Part shown: piece by piece, positions 42,429 through 51,788 of the stretch
Layout of the letters: the number at the start of each line of letters is the position of its first letter
Numbering within the stretch: the stretch's first letter is position 1
Source of the DNA: SKVR01 sp964491395
GTDB taxonomy: Bacteria > Bacteroidota > Bacteroidia > Bacteroidales > UBA7960
Length of the DNA stretch: 64,000 nt
Assembly (NCBI GenBank): GCA_964491395.1
Contig: CAZBGI010000008.1
Span: 1-64,000 of the forward strand
Reading direction: 5' to 3'
The notes under the pieces: generated by a model
What the model saw: only the letters and a program-made list of their open reading frames with translations
Told to the model about the DNA's origin: nothing
The model's database searches: none
Translations under genes and position numbers: made by a program

Positions 42429-43591
42429 TACCCCAGTCTCCTGAGATTTTCTGTCTTTCGGGCATTATCAGAAAAACCGAAAAGGATTCTTAAGCTCCAT
42501 GCGTTCCCCTGCAAAGAAGAGCCAACGGTATTGCTATGATTTAAAAACATATAATAACCCAACTTTGCACTTACTCTGCTTCGGTTAGGAAAATGGTAGG
42601 AAGCTACCGGTCCCATCTGCACGGCAGCAGCCACAAAAGTTCTCCGGATGGGGTCCTGACGGTCTTCTACAACATCTATCAGGTCTGCTCCTCCTGAAAT
42701 AAACATACCCATTGCATAGTTTTCAGGACGAAAGAAAATGTGGGTTGTTTCTATGCCCAAAAATCCCCCCTGGTAGTTTCGGGTTTCCACGATACTATCG
42801 CGTACCGACAATTTGAAAGGTTTCTGTGTTTGACCAAAACGCATGGAAAAAGCCAAATCAAAATATGTATTGCGGTATTTTACTCCGGCAAATATATCAA
42901 GAGTGGGTTTAAAGCCAATAACCTCCAGGTCTGCTGTGGGAATCCAAACACCTGAGCCCACCCCCATATTGAGTTCGGGTCTTTTCTGAAAATAAGCCAC
43001 ACGTTCTTTATAGACCTCTGTCAGTTGGCTTCCCTGATATTTATCATCGCGAAGCAAGGAAAAAAAACGCCCCGTTTCTCCACTATATAAAGTCAACCAG
43101 GCCCATTCAGGTTGTCCGGCTGTAAACCGGGCTCGCATTTGCCTTGCCCATCTTTGTGTTTGCCTGTCAAAGTTGCTGTTTACCGATACATATCCAAAAT
43201 ATTCTTCATACAATTCAAAATATTCCTGCCGGGTGGCTGGGCTTTCCAGGTGAGAAATTTCATCTCGTATATCAAAAGCAATTGCAAATTCAAGCATTTG
43301 GCTGCCCTCCCACTGGCCGGGAAATTGCCCTTCAGATATCAACTGCAACATCCTGATTCTGAAGAGAGGCTCTGTGGTTTCACAGCTTTGCTCCCACTGA
43401 AAAAGTAATTCGGGTAGCCTGTTCCATCGACCCTGCTCGATTATCAGGGCCACACTATCGGCATATACAGAAGCCTGCTCACTACAATCCTCCTGAACAG
43501 GGTTACTTCCATAGCCATAAACTACCGGAAAGAAAAAAAGAACACTCAAAGAAATCAATAACTTTCGCATCCTCATTATACATTCAGTCAT
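42425..43591 (-). CDS. Exported protein with N-terminal helical and C-terminal barrel-like regions, unknown
   Basis: A 388-residue protein; the signal sequence (LLISLSVLFFFPVVYGYG) suggests that MRMRK, a few codons in, may be the real start. The first half (about 30-190) is helical, with YADSVALIIEQGRW and a W/E-rich segment. The second half (about 205-388) shows amphipathic strands with aromatics (YFDLAFSMRFG, YYMFLNHSN, SLRILFGF) as in a small outer-membrane barrel. Family not recognised. It converges on the TPR sensor gene with a 4-bp overlap of stop codons. The -7-like TATTTTTG sits on the minus strand at 43624-43631. Confidence 0.7.
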   Translation of the reverse strand: MTECIMRMRKLLISLSVLFFFPVVYGYGSNPVQEDCSEQASVYADSVALIIEQGRWNRLPELLFQWEQSCETTEPLFRIRMLQLISEGQFPGQWEGSQMLEFAIAFDIRDEISHLESPATRQEYFELYEEYFGYVSVNSNFDRQTQRWARQMRARFTAGQPEWAWLTLYSGETGRFFSLLRDDKYQGSQLTEVYKERVAYFQKRPELNMGVGSGVWIPTADLEVIGFKPTLDIFAGVKYRNTYFDLAFSMRFGQTQKPFKLSVRDSIVETRNYQGGFLGIETTHIFFRPENYAMGMFISGGADLIDVVEDRQDPIRRTFVAAAVQMGPVASYHFPNRSRVSAKLGYYMFLNHSNTVGSSLQGNAWSLRILFGFSDNARKTENLRRLGY

Positions 43592-43870
43592 TACAAAATA
43601 AGATCTGTGCCATCTTTGTTATACAAAAATACATTTGTTTGTCAACACATAACGCATAAATGTAAAATCTGTTTTTTACAGCCGCAGAATCTGCATTAAA
43701 TAAAGTAGCATCACCTGGTATGTTTTTATTTGACGTTTAAATATCTTTGTAGAAAAGGCATCTTCACAAGCCCGACAGGATAACACATTCTTTTGAACTA
43801 ATGAGATGCAGAAAAGTTAACCTTTATAGAGAGATACACTATTTTTATCAACTAATAAAACGAATGAACT

Positions 43871-46603
43871 ATGGAAAATAAGGCAACAAAGCAAAGAGAG
43901 ATTGAACGAAAAGGGTTGGAAAAAATTCAGGATGACCTGCAGGCCATCACTGCCAGCTTTAAAGAAGTTTTAGCAGAGCTGGATGAGGAAGACATAGCAC
44001 AGATGTTGCCTGAAGCAGACCAAAAAGCGGAACCCCGTTCTGAAAGTGAAGGCAACCAGGAAAAATTAGTACAGGCATTAAGCATTGGTTTTCAGCTCAT
44101 GAACCTGGTGGAAGAGAATGCCACAGTACAGTTTCGGAGAAAACTGGAAAATTCACTCGGGATGGAAGCAATAAGGGGTTCGTGGGCCGAGACCTTTTCA
44201 AGGTTAAAAGAAGAAGGGTTAAAGGAAGAACAAATTGCCCATATTCTCTCCAAAGTGAAAGTAACACCCGTCCTTACGGCTCATCCTACGGAAGCCAAAA
44301 GAACATCGGTACTGGATTTACACAGGGACATGTACCTGCAACTGGTAAAAAAGGAAAACCAGATGTGGTCAAAATCAGAACAACAAGCCATCCAGGATGA
44401 TATAAAATCATTGCTGGAAAGATGGTGGCGCACGCGGGAAGTGCATCTTTCCAAGCCCGATCTCGAATCAGAAAGGAATAATGTGTTGCATTATTATACT
44501 CGTGTATTCCCCAAAGCACTGGAAATGAGCGATCAGAAACTAAAGTACACCTGGAAAACCATGGGCTTCAATCCCTCCATCCTCAGCAAACCTTCCGCTT
44601 TTCCTTTGTTGCAGTTTGGAAGCTGGGTGGGAGGAGATCGTGATGGTCATCCCCTGGTAAGTGCTTATGTTACCAAATCAACCCTTCAGATACACAGAAA
44701 AGCAGCCCTGACAATTATTATGGACAGCATGAAAGAACTTGCTGCCAGGGTAACTTTCTCCGATGGACAGAATCCGGTACCATCATTTTTTCACAATGCC
44801 ATAGGGCAACTGCAAAATGCATTGGGTAACGAAGGAGAGAAAGCAATCAAGAGAAATCCTCGTGAGCCCTGGCGGCAATATGTCAATCTGATGCTGGTAA
44901 AACTGAGAAATACCATTGAAGAAAACACCACCGAATATGGTGCTTATTACAAAACGGCCTTACAACTTCAACAAGATTTGGAGATACTCAGAAACAGCCT
45001 GATAGAAATTGGCGCGCATCGCATAGCAGAGGATTTGCTCTTTCCACTCGAACGTCAGGTACAATGCTTTGGTTTTCACCTTGTTAAACTTGACATCAGG
45101 CAAAACAGTGCCTTCCATGAAAAAGCCCTGGAGCAAATGCTCAAGGCCGCATCGATAGAAGACTGGCAGTACAGCAGTTGGAGCGAAGAAAAAAGGGTTG
45201 CCTTTCTTTCTGCAGAACTCAAAACACACCGGCCTTTCGTGGCGGCCGGTATCTGCGTGGGTCCTGAAGCAGATAAAATCATCTCCTGCTTTTCTGTTTT
45301 GAAAAATCATGCCGATAGATTCGGCTACGAGGGAATTGGTTCTCTAATCGTAAGTATGACACGGGATTTAAGTGATTTGCTCATCGTGTATCTTTTTATG
45401 CGCGAGGTGGGAATGCTTGATGCACCCCTGCAGGTAGTCCCCTTGTTTGAAACCATTGAAGACCTGCAACGTTCGGATAAGGTACTGGATGCCTTCCTGT
45501 CTCATCCCATGACCCGGGGAAGAAAACATCACAGAAATCAGATGCAGGAAGTGATGCTTGGATACAGCGATAGTAATAAGGATGGAGGAATCGTTGCCAG
45601 CAGATGGAATATCTACCAGGTGGAAGAAAAATTAACTGCCGTGGCAAAAAACCATTCTATCAACCTGAGATTTTTTCATGGTATTGGCGGCACCATAAGC
45701 CGTGGAGGGGGTAAGTACCATCGGTTTCTGGAGAGCATGCCACGTGGCACCATGAGTGGAGAAATCAAACTTACTGTTCAAGGGGAAACCATTGCCCAAC
45801 AATTTGCCAATCTCTTGAATGCAACCTATAACCTGGAGATGTTGCTTTCAGGTACCACCCTTCAAACTGCTTATACCTTTGCTGTAAATAAGCGTCCGGC
45901 ATACCCCTACGAGGCAATCAGCAAACTGGCAGTACTATCGCTGAAAAAGTACCAGGAGTTGATCAAAAAACCACATTTTATAGAATTTTACGGTCAAGCC
46001 ACACCTATTGACCTGCTGGAACAAAGCAGGATTGGCTCACGACCTGCCCGTCGCACAGGCCAGCGTAGCCTGGATGATTTGCGCGCCATCCCCTGGGTCT
46101 TCAGCTGGAACCAATCACGCTTTAATCTCACTGCATGGTACGGAGCAGGGCATGCATTGCAAACGCTAAGAACAGACCACCCTGACTATTACAGTCAACT
46201 GAAAGAGTTTGCTTACAAATGGCCCTTTTTACGCTATACCCTTATTCACATTGAAACCAATCTGCTCAATGCTGATGAAACCTTAATGCAACAATACAGC
46301 CATTTGGTGGAAGACCCCGAACTTAAAGAAACCTTCTATTCTTTGATTAAGGAAGAGTATCAAAATGCACGTACCGAGCTGATTGAATTTCTGGGCGAAG
46401 AATCTGAAAACCGGCGACATAGTTTGCTGGCAAACATTGAACGAAGAAAAAGGGAGCTGCAAATCCTGCACAAATTGCAAATTGAACAACTTAAAGAATG
46501 GCGGACACTGAGTGAAACCGAGAAAACAAGTAAAGAATATATGCTTGACAGGCTTTTGATGATTACCACCGCTTTGTCTGCAGGTCTGAAAAGTACAGGT
46601 TGA
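43871..46603 (+). CDS. ppc: Phosphoenolpyruvate carboxylase
   Basis: A 910-residue enzyme that fixes bicarbonate on PEP to give oxaloacetate, feeding the TCA cycle. The catalytic His138 lies in LTAHPTEAKRTS, followed by GSWVGGDRDGHP and MLGYSDSNKDGG. The third signature reads FFHGIGGTISRGGG, where E. coli-type enzymes have FHGRGGSIGRGG; the first Arg is Ile here while the second is kept. Full length with a C-terminus ALSAGLKSTG similar to the usual ...NTG ending, so it is not truncated. It is monocistronic, preceded by a TATCTTTG box at 43742-43749. Confidence 0.93.
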   Translation: MENKATKQREIERKGLEKIQDDLQAITASFKEVLAELDEEDIAQMLPEADQKAEPRSESEGNQEKLVQALSIGFQLMNLVEENATVQFRRKLENSLGMEAIRGSWAETFSRLKEEGLKEEQIAHILSKVKVTPVLTAHPTEAKRTSVLDLHRDMYLQLVKKENQMWSKSEQQAIQDDIKSLLERWWRTREVHLSKPDLESERNNVLHYYTRVFPKALEMSDQKLKYTWKTMGFNPSILSKPSAFPLLQFGSWVGGDRDGHPLVSAYVTKSTLQIHRKAALTIIMDSMKELAARVTFSDGQNPVPSFFHNAIGQLQNALGNEGEKAIKRNPREPWRQYVNLMLVKLRNTIEENTTEYGAYYKTALQLQQDLEILRNSLIEIGAHRIAEDLLFPLERQVQCFGFHLVKLDIRQNSAFHEKALEQMLKAASIEDWQYSSWSEEKRVAFLSAELKTHRPFVAAGICVGPEADKIISCFSVLKNHADRFGYEGIGSLIVSMTRDLSDLLIVYLFMREVGMLDAPLQVVPLFETIEDLQRSDKVLDAFLSHPMTRGRKHHRNQMQEVMLGYSDSNKDGGIVASRWNIYQVEEKLTAVAKNHSINLRFFHGIGGTISRGGGKYHRFLESMPRGTMSGEIKLTVQGETIAQQFANLLNATYNLEMLLSGTTLQTAYTFAVNKRPAYPYEAISKLAVLSLKKYQELIKKPHFIEFYGQATPIDLLEQSRIGSRPARRTGQRSLDDLRAIPWVFSWNQSRFNLTAWYGAGHALQTLRTDHPDYYSQLKEFAYKWPFLRYTLIHIETNLLNADETLMQQYSHLVEDPELKETFYSLIKEEYQNARTELIEFLGEESENRRHSLLANIERRKRELQILHKLQIEQLKEWRTLSETEKTSKEYMLDRLLMITTALSAGLKSTG

Positions 46604-46652
46604 TTCAAAAGTTTATTTTGCCTGCCTGCAGTTAAAACGGACGAAAAAATCC

Positions 46653-48374
46653 TTATTTTTTCAGCAGTTTCTGTTGAATCACAGTATTCCGGGAATAAAC
46701 CTTCACCAGGTATATTCCCGGTTTCAGTTGGGCAATGTTAATTCCGGTAGGGTTTCCTGTTATATCCTGCTTCAGGATTAACCGTCCATGCATATCAAAT
46801 ACCATCATCTTTTCAGCATCAGGCATGTTCATCACTGAGATCTGGTCGAGAGCCGGGTTGGGATAAAGTATTTCAGGATTCTCCAATGGCCCGGAAGGGG
46901 TTGATAAAAATATCCCCATTTCCACATCCAGCCAGGTGGTTTCGTAATTGTTTACCGAAACATTATGGATGGTTTTATCAGGATAACCTTCTGCCTGAAA
47001 TTCCAGGGTATAGGTTCCTGCAAGCAATGGCCTGCTGTAACCACCATGCTCTGCAGAAGACCATACGTGGGAATTATCAACATCATGCCCGGCAATTTGT
47101 ATTGTAGCACGTACAGGCTCACCGGTGTTGATATCCGTTACTGTTCCTCTGATTCCATACAAACTTTGCTTCATGTAGTTAAGCATCGACCGATGGTTAT
47201 ACTCCCAGTGGTTTTCGAGCAAATCTGTGGGTAATAATTTTATATCGGAAAGCTCCAGCGTAAACTCTCTCGTGTTTGCATAATAATTCATATAATCCTG
47301 GCGGCTGCCATATACTACATACCAGTCACCGCCATGGGTTACCCCATTGTTAAATGAAGAACCCCATGGATCCATATAACCATCGGGACTATAGTATCTT
47401 GCCGTATCAGCATACTCATGCATTACCAGTTGCCACCAGTCATGATCAGCATGAGTCTTTTCGGCTGAAGTCCAGCTATCCCAGGGATAATTGACACATT
47501 CAATACCCCCATGCATATTTGCTGACATTACAAAGTCATAATCCTGTGCCAGATCTATCATGGCCTCCGTTTCAGGCTGTATAAAATCTTGAGGATCCGA
47601 TACCGGATTGGGATAGTTTCTGTTCATATCCACAAAATTGACATTCCCTCTTGTAGCTCCTGTAACAGTGGAGTTGTCTGTGGTATAAGTTCCGTCAGGA
47701 TTTTCATTGGGACAAATCCAGATCTCAAGATTATCCAGCAAATGCGTTACTGTTTCATCCTCACCATAATTGTTCAGTAAATAGTGTATCAGTCGTAAGG
47801 ATAGATTAAACCCGGTAACTTCATCTCCATGGATGGTAGAAGTGTACATAAACCGGGGTTTTTCATGGTCTTCACTGATATTGGATGTAATACGTCCAAA
47901 AATCAATTTGCGACCGGAGGCCAGCGTCAATATTTCCACTCGCTGGTATAAGTCTGGAAACTGTTCCTCAAACTGGTTCATCATACTTTCATAAGCCGAA
48001 TAGGTAGGATAAAAATCCCAGGAATTGATGTTATCTACATCTACCGATGAAACCATATTAATCTGATTCTTATCAGTAGAGAGCGAAGGAGGTGTCAGTA
48101 CCTCATAGGATACTTCCTGCTCTGCAAACCATTGAAATTCGGATAAATTGGCATAAGCATAAACAAAACCCGAAGCCGGATGATAATAATCGATTGAAAT
48201 CGATCTGCTGAAGTCATTCAACAGTCCGGGGTCATCCAACCCAAATCTGAAATATACTTCTCCCCTGTTTTCCAGTACCTCATAAGCCTCTTTGTGGTCA
48301 TTTACACCTTCTCCTTTAACAACAGGGTTCAGCAAAAACAAAAACAATAAGGGAATAAGTCTGACGATCAGCAT
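46653..48374 (-). CDS. Zinc carboxypeptidase (M14) with CarboxypepD_reg and T9SS sorting domains
   Basis: A 573-residue exported metallopeptidase. A short propeptide-like region follows the signal peptide. The catalytic domain (about 120-400) has zinc ligands His182 and Glu185 in STIHGDEVTG, the NENPDGT and MNRNYPNP substrate motifs, a third His in SANMHGGIE, and the catalytic Glu in EFTLELS. Then comes a carboxypeptidase regulatory-like domain (GIRGTVTDINTGEPVRATI, about 405-480) and a type A T9SS sorting domain (LYPNPALDQISV to LLKK). It trims C-terminal residues from peptides at the cell surface. It lies 45 bp after dapA, on the same strand. Confidence 0.93.
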   Translation of the reverse strand: MLIVRLIPLLFLFLLNPVVKGEGVNDHKEAYEVLENRGEVYFRFGLDDPGLLNDFSRSISIDYYHPASGFVYAYANLSEFQWFAEQEVSYEVLTPPSLSTDKNQINMVSSVDVDNINSWDFYPTYSAYESMMNQFEEQFPDLYQRVEILTLASGRKLIFGRITSNISEDHEKPRFMYTSTIHGDEVTGFNLSLRLIHYLLNNYGEDETVTHLLDNLEIWICPNENPDGTYTTDNSTVTGATRGNVNFVDMNRNYPNPVSDPQDFIQPETEAMIDLAQDYDFVMSANMHGGIECVNYPWDSWTSAEKTHADHDWWQLVMHEYADTARYYSPDGYMDPWGSSFNNGVTHGGDWYVVYGSRQDYMNYYANTREFTLELSDIKLLPTDLLENHWEYNHRSMLNYMKQSLYGIRGTVTDINTGEPVRATIQIAGHDVDNSHVWSSAEHGGYSRPLLAGTYTLEFQAEGYPDKTIHNVSVNNYETTWLDVEMGIFLSTPSGPLENPEILYPNPALDQISVMNMPDAEKMMVFDMHGRLILKQDITGNPTGINIAQLKPGIYLVKVYSRNTVIQQKLLKK

Positions 48375-48419
48375 TATATTAAGCTTTTTTTTATAAATTA
48401 TGGCTCATGTTAAGAAATG

Positions 48420-49313
48420 TCACGGGTTTAATTTTTCGTGCAAGAGGTTCAATTGGTTGTAAACTGCTTTGTTCACCTTGGCCAAAGGCAACCTGACATA
48501 GTTTTTAGAGAGCCCCATAATCTCCAGCAGGGCTTTAACGCCTGAAGGGCTTCCATCTGCATAAATAGTCTCAATGGTATTGAAAAGCTTAAAATGCAGT
48601 TCCCGGGCCTGGGCAAAATTGTTATCAAGACAATACCGCACCATCTGGGAGAAATATTTCGGATAAGCATTGGCAATCACAGAAATCACACCATCTCCTC
48701 CAATAGCCATAAAGGGTAGTGTCAGTGCATCATCTCCGGAGATTACCAGGAAATTCTCAGGCTTGTCTTGTATGATGCGTGAACTTTGGGCCAAATCACC
48801 CGATGCTTCCTTTACAGCAATTACATTAGGCACCTCATGGGCAATTTTTAAAATCGTATCTGCATCCATATTAGAACCGGTACGGGAAGGCACATTATAC
48901 ATAATAACGGGTGCCGGGCTTTCAGCAGCAATGGTTTTGTAATGATTAAAAATGCCTTTGGGTTGGGGTTTATTATAATAGGGGCTAACGGACAGAATGG
49001 CCGATACACCTGTAAAATCGGTTTCTTTAAGCTGATGAGCAACCTGGCGTGTATTATTCCCACCAATTCCTATTACTACGGGAACTCTCTTATCAACTAT
49101 TTCAATACCAAAATTCTGGACAGCTGTTTTTTCATCATTGTTCAGGGTAACCGATTCCCCGGTAGTTCCCATAAAAACGATATAGTCGACTCCTTCATTG
49201 ATCTGGTATTCAATCAGATTCTCAAATGATTTAAAATCAATACTTCCCTCCCGGTGAAAAGGGGTAATAATGGCTACTCCGGTACCCCGGAAACTATTTT
49301 TGCTTGTTGTCAT
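48420..49313 (-). CDS. dapA: 4-hydroxy-tetrahydrodipicolinate synthase
   Basis: A 297-residue TIM-barrel enzyme condensing pyruvate and aspartate semialdehyde, the first committed step of lysine and diaminopimelate synthesis. Visible features are FMGTTGESVTLN (substrate loop), VIMYNVPSRTG (catalytic Tyr) and VIAVKEASGD (Schiff-base Lys). Length is typical. The start overlaps the upstream DUF6913 gene by 20 bp, suggesting translational coupling, and the M14 peptidase gene follows after 45 bp. Confidence 0.95.
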   Translation of the reverse strand: MTTSKNSFRGTGVAIITPFHREGSIDFKSFENLIEYQINEGVDYIVFMGTTGESVTLNNDEKTAVQNFGIEIVDKRVPVVIGIGGNNTRQVAHQLKETDFTGVSAILSVSPYYNKPQPKGIFNHYKTIAAESPAPVIMYNVPSRTGSNMDADTILKIAHEVPNVIAVKEASGDLAQSSRIIQDKPENFLVISGDDALTLPFMAIGGDGVISVIANAYPKYFSQMVRYCLDNNFAQARELHFKLFNTIETIYADGSPSGVKALLEIMGLSKNYVRLPLAKVNKAVYNQLNLLHEKLNP

Positions 49314-49857
49314 TATTAGTAATCATTTTTAAATAGTGCATAACTTGGCGGCTGGTCTCCTGCAATGAACTGCTGTCATCCACCTGAAGCATCAGGTCAT
49401 ATACTTCAACATATTTCTCCACATACCTGCCTACTTTCATTTTGGCCTGAGAAATGGCGCTGAGATACTTCACGTGATGCAATCCCGAGGGTGTTAAATC
49501 TATGAGAATATCATAGGACGGAGATATGAAATCTTTTACATTCTGTGCTACCGGATGCTGATCCCAGGAAAAGGAGGCGGAATTGCAAAACTCAAAAGTA
49601 AGCTTGGGGAAACAATGATCGGGCATCTTCTTTTCTGTCACATAGCCCAGTGTTTTCACCTTTTTCTGGTCCTGTTGCAATTCTTTGACCAATTGTGTCA
49701 CGAGGCGGTAATCATTTTCTGAAGTGGCATCATATAGTATCCCCACACTTTCTGCCTGCTGATAACCTACCATGCTGCGTTTTCTTACCACATTCTTGTG
49801 CGCTCTTTTGAGTAACCACAGCCTGAAATTGTCTTGGATTTGTTTAAATGCTTTCAA
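49294..49857 (-). CDS. DUF6913 family protein
   Basis: A 187-residue cytosolic protein. The N-terminal helix is basic (LRLWLLKRAHKNVVRKRS-like), followed by VGILYDATSENDYRLVTQLV and an alternating fold (ILIDLTPSGLHHVKYLSAIS). It matches DUF6913, found next to dapA in Bacteroidota. Function is unknown. It overlaps dapA by 20 bp and follows the flavin reductase-like gene by 54 bp. Confidence 0.75.
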   Translation of the reverse strand: MKAFKQIQDNFRLWLLKRAHKNVVRKRSMVGYQQAESVGILYDATSENDYRLVTQLVKELQQDQKKVKTLGYVTEKKMPDHCFPKLTFEFCNSASFSWDQHPVAQNVKDFISPSYDILIDLTPSGLHHVKYLSAISQAKMKVGRYVEKYVEVYDLMLQVDDSSSLQETSRQVMHYLKMITNNDNKQK

Positions 49858-49911
49858 TGTTTTATCCTCAATGAATAAATATGTTTTTTATTTTTCTATC
49901 CTAGATTCTGT

Positions 49912-50433
49912 TTATGGGTTCTGACGCTTTATCATGCAGTTTTTCAATTCCCCTATATACATCCGGTGATAATCTTCAGAAGGGTACATCTTGTGCAGGG
50001 AAGGGTCAACAAACAGTTCAGGCTTTATATCATCGTGATATATTTTATGACATTCCAATACGATGCGGGCCTGCTCGAAGTAAACCGATCCATTTTCCGA
50101 TTCAACAGCTTTTAAGTTTTGGGTTTCCATTTTGTTTATTTCCCTGCCAGAACGCGTCCCCATTACATTCAGCATGTCCCGGTAGGATTCATCAAAAAAA
50201 TTGAGAGTAAAGTGGTCATTTTTTTCCAGAAAATTGTAAGTATATCGTTGGGGCCGAACGAAAATTATTGCGATAGGCTTATTCCATAAAACTCCTGCAG
50301 TTCCCCAGCTTGCGGTCATCATATTATAGTGCTCAGGGCTTCCGCAGGTTATCAGCATCCAGTCCTTGCCAATCAGTTTAAAAATACTCTCGTTAAGTTT
50401 GTTCGCATCTGTTTTTTCAAAATCTGCACCCAT
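49912..50433 (-). CDS. Flavin reductase-like FMN-binding protein
   Basis: A 173-residue protein with the split-barrel fold of flavin reductase/DIM6-NTAB-type proteins. The segment YNMMTASWGTAGVLWNKPIA is the characteristic FMN-binding strand-loop; later FTLNFFDES and RIVLECHKIY fit the family. It may bind FMN and reduce it, or act on an unidentified substrate. It is the first gene of the minus-strand run flavin reductase, DUF6913, dapA, M14 peptidase. Confidence 0.85.
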   Translation of the reverse strand: MGADFEKTDANKLNESIFKLIGKDWMLITCGSPEHYNMMTASWGTAGVLWNKPIAIIFVRPQRYTYNFLEKNDHFTLNFFDESYRDMLNVMGTRSGREINKMETQNLKAVESENGSVYFEQARIVLECHKIYHDDIKPELFVDPSLHKMYPSEDYHRMYIGELKNCMIKRQNP

Positions 50434-50960
50434 TATTCAACGGAATTTTAATAATCACCAGTTATCTTGTTCAAAGTGCGAATGTACCTAAATTTGATGG
50501 AATAAAAAATATCATGAACCTGCAAATTTCTCCCTTCAGCCTGTTTAATTACTTTTTTCACTACTGTAAGGGTAAATCATCGGGTATTTCCAAAAGTGCC
50601 TGTTATCTAGGTCATCCTTACGGCATTAAGACCAAAGGGTAAACGGTTGTTCTGTAAACATTTCACCCCTTAAAGGGGGTTAAAAATCAATTTCACCTTT
50701 GGAAATAATCCCTGAAGGATAATTCGTTTAACGTATTAAGGAATGTCACGACAAATGAGCTCCACAGGAAAGGAACATTGTAACCGGTCAACAAGGACTG
50801 TTATTTTTTACTCATCCATTATTTGATGTTTGATCTCTGAACTATTGAATATAAACAGGGTTCTACCAATTGATTATCTTTGCGCTTTTGGCTATGTAGC
50901 TCGGCGAAATACGGAATAGACTTCATGAAGTAGTACCTTACATAAACGCTATAAAAACCT
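50434..50960. other. Divergent intergenic region
   Basis: 527 bp between divergent genes with no recognised gene or structured RNA. It contains short palindromes (CCCCTTAAAGGGG, about 50667-50680) and a TATCTTTG box at 50875-50882 that may drive the MBL-fold gene. Phrases such as AATCCCTGAAGGAT and GGACTGTTATTTT vaguely resemble the 29530-29580 spacer, possibly decayed dispersed repeat. Confidence 0.4.
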
Positions 50961-51731
50961 ATGATTAAAGTAAATGTCCTCGGAACCGGGACCTCTCAGG
51001 GTGTACCTGTGGTAGCCTGTGGATGCGAAGTCTGCAAAAGTACAGATATAAAAGATAAAAGACTCAGAACCTCCATTATGGTGCAAACGTCTCACAATAT
51101 TATAGTGGTAGATGCGGGGCCGGATTTTCGTCAGCAGATGCTTCGTGCAAACATAGAACATCTCGATGCCATTCTTATCACGCACAATCATAAAGACCAT
51201 ATCGGCGGCATAGATGATGTAAGAGCTTTCAACTGGATTCAAAAAAAACCCATGGATATCTATGGCAATAAAAGCTCGCTGCAAGTCATCCAAAAAGACT
51301 TTTCTTATGCTTTCGGGGAAGACAAATATCCTGGTGTGCCGCAAATAAACCTGCATACCATTACCAACAAACCTTTCACTATTAATCATGATAAAATAAT
51401 TCCCATTGCTGCCTTCCATGGTAAAATGCCGGTTTTAGGATTCCGAATCGGCAATTTTGCATACCTCACTGATGCAAGCTTCATTGAACCTGAAGAGTTT
51501 GATAAGATGAGAGGTTGTAAAATTATCATTATTAATGCATTAAGAAAAGAACAGCATCACTCACATTTTAATCTGCAGCAAGCCACCGAACTACTGCAAG
51601 AGTTGGGTCCGGAGAAAGGATACATCACCCATATAAGCCACCAGATGGGATTTCATAAAGAAGTGAATGCCTTATTACCTCCCGGCATAGAATTAAGCTA
51701 TGACGGTCTGGAAATCTTCCTCGAGGAGTAA
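50961..51731 (+). CDS. Metallo-beta-lactamase fold hydrolase, PhnP-like
   Basis: A 256-residue cytosolic MBL-fold enzyme. The opening GTGTSQGVPVVACGCEVC is typical of the PhnP/tRNase Z-like subgroup, with extra Cys residues. The metal-binding motif is THNHKDHIGG (HxHxDH), with later Asp in LTDASF and His in HISHQMG. Probably a phosphodiesterase acting on small cyclic or nucleotide-like phosphates; no phn genes are nearby. It is transcribed alone and diverges from the flavin reductase gene. Confidence 0.87.
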   Translation: MIKVNVLGTGTSQGVPVVACGCEVCKSTDIKDKRLRTSIMVQTSHNIIVVDAGPDFRQQMLRANIEHLDAILITHNHKDHIGGIDDVRAFNWIQKKPMDIYGNKSSLQVIQKDFSYAFGEDKYPGVPQINLHTITNKPFTINHDKIIPIAAFHGKMPVLGFRIGNFAYLTDASFIEPEEFDKMRGCKIIIINALRKEQHHSHFNLQQATELLQELGPEKGYITHISHQMGFHKEVNALLPPGIELSYDGLEIFLEE

Positions 51732-51788
51732 AAAGATCGCATTTATTTCCGGCCTGATTCGGCCCTGGCATCGATGCAAGAGTAGAAA

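Noticed and set aside
50690..50770. Possible dispersed repeat shared with the 29530-29580 spacer
   Set aside because: Only short words match (CCCTxAxGGAT, ACTGTTATTTT) with inconsistent spacing; too weak to call a repeat family.
50880..50900. GGCTATGTAGCTC, briefly resembling a tRNA D-arm
   Set aside because: No acceptor or T-arm pairing and no GTTCRA sequence nearby.
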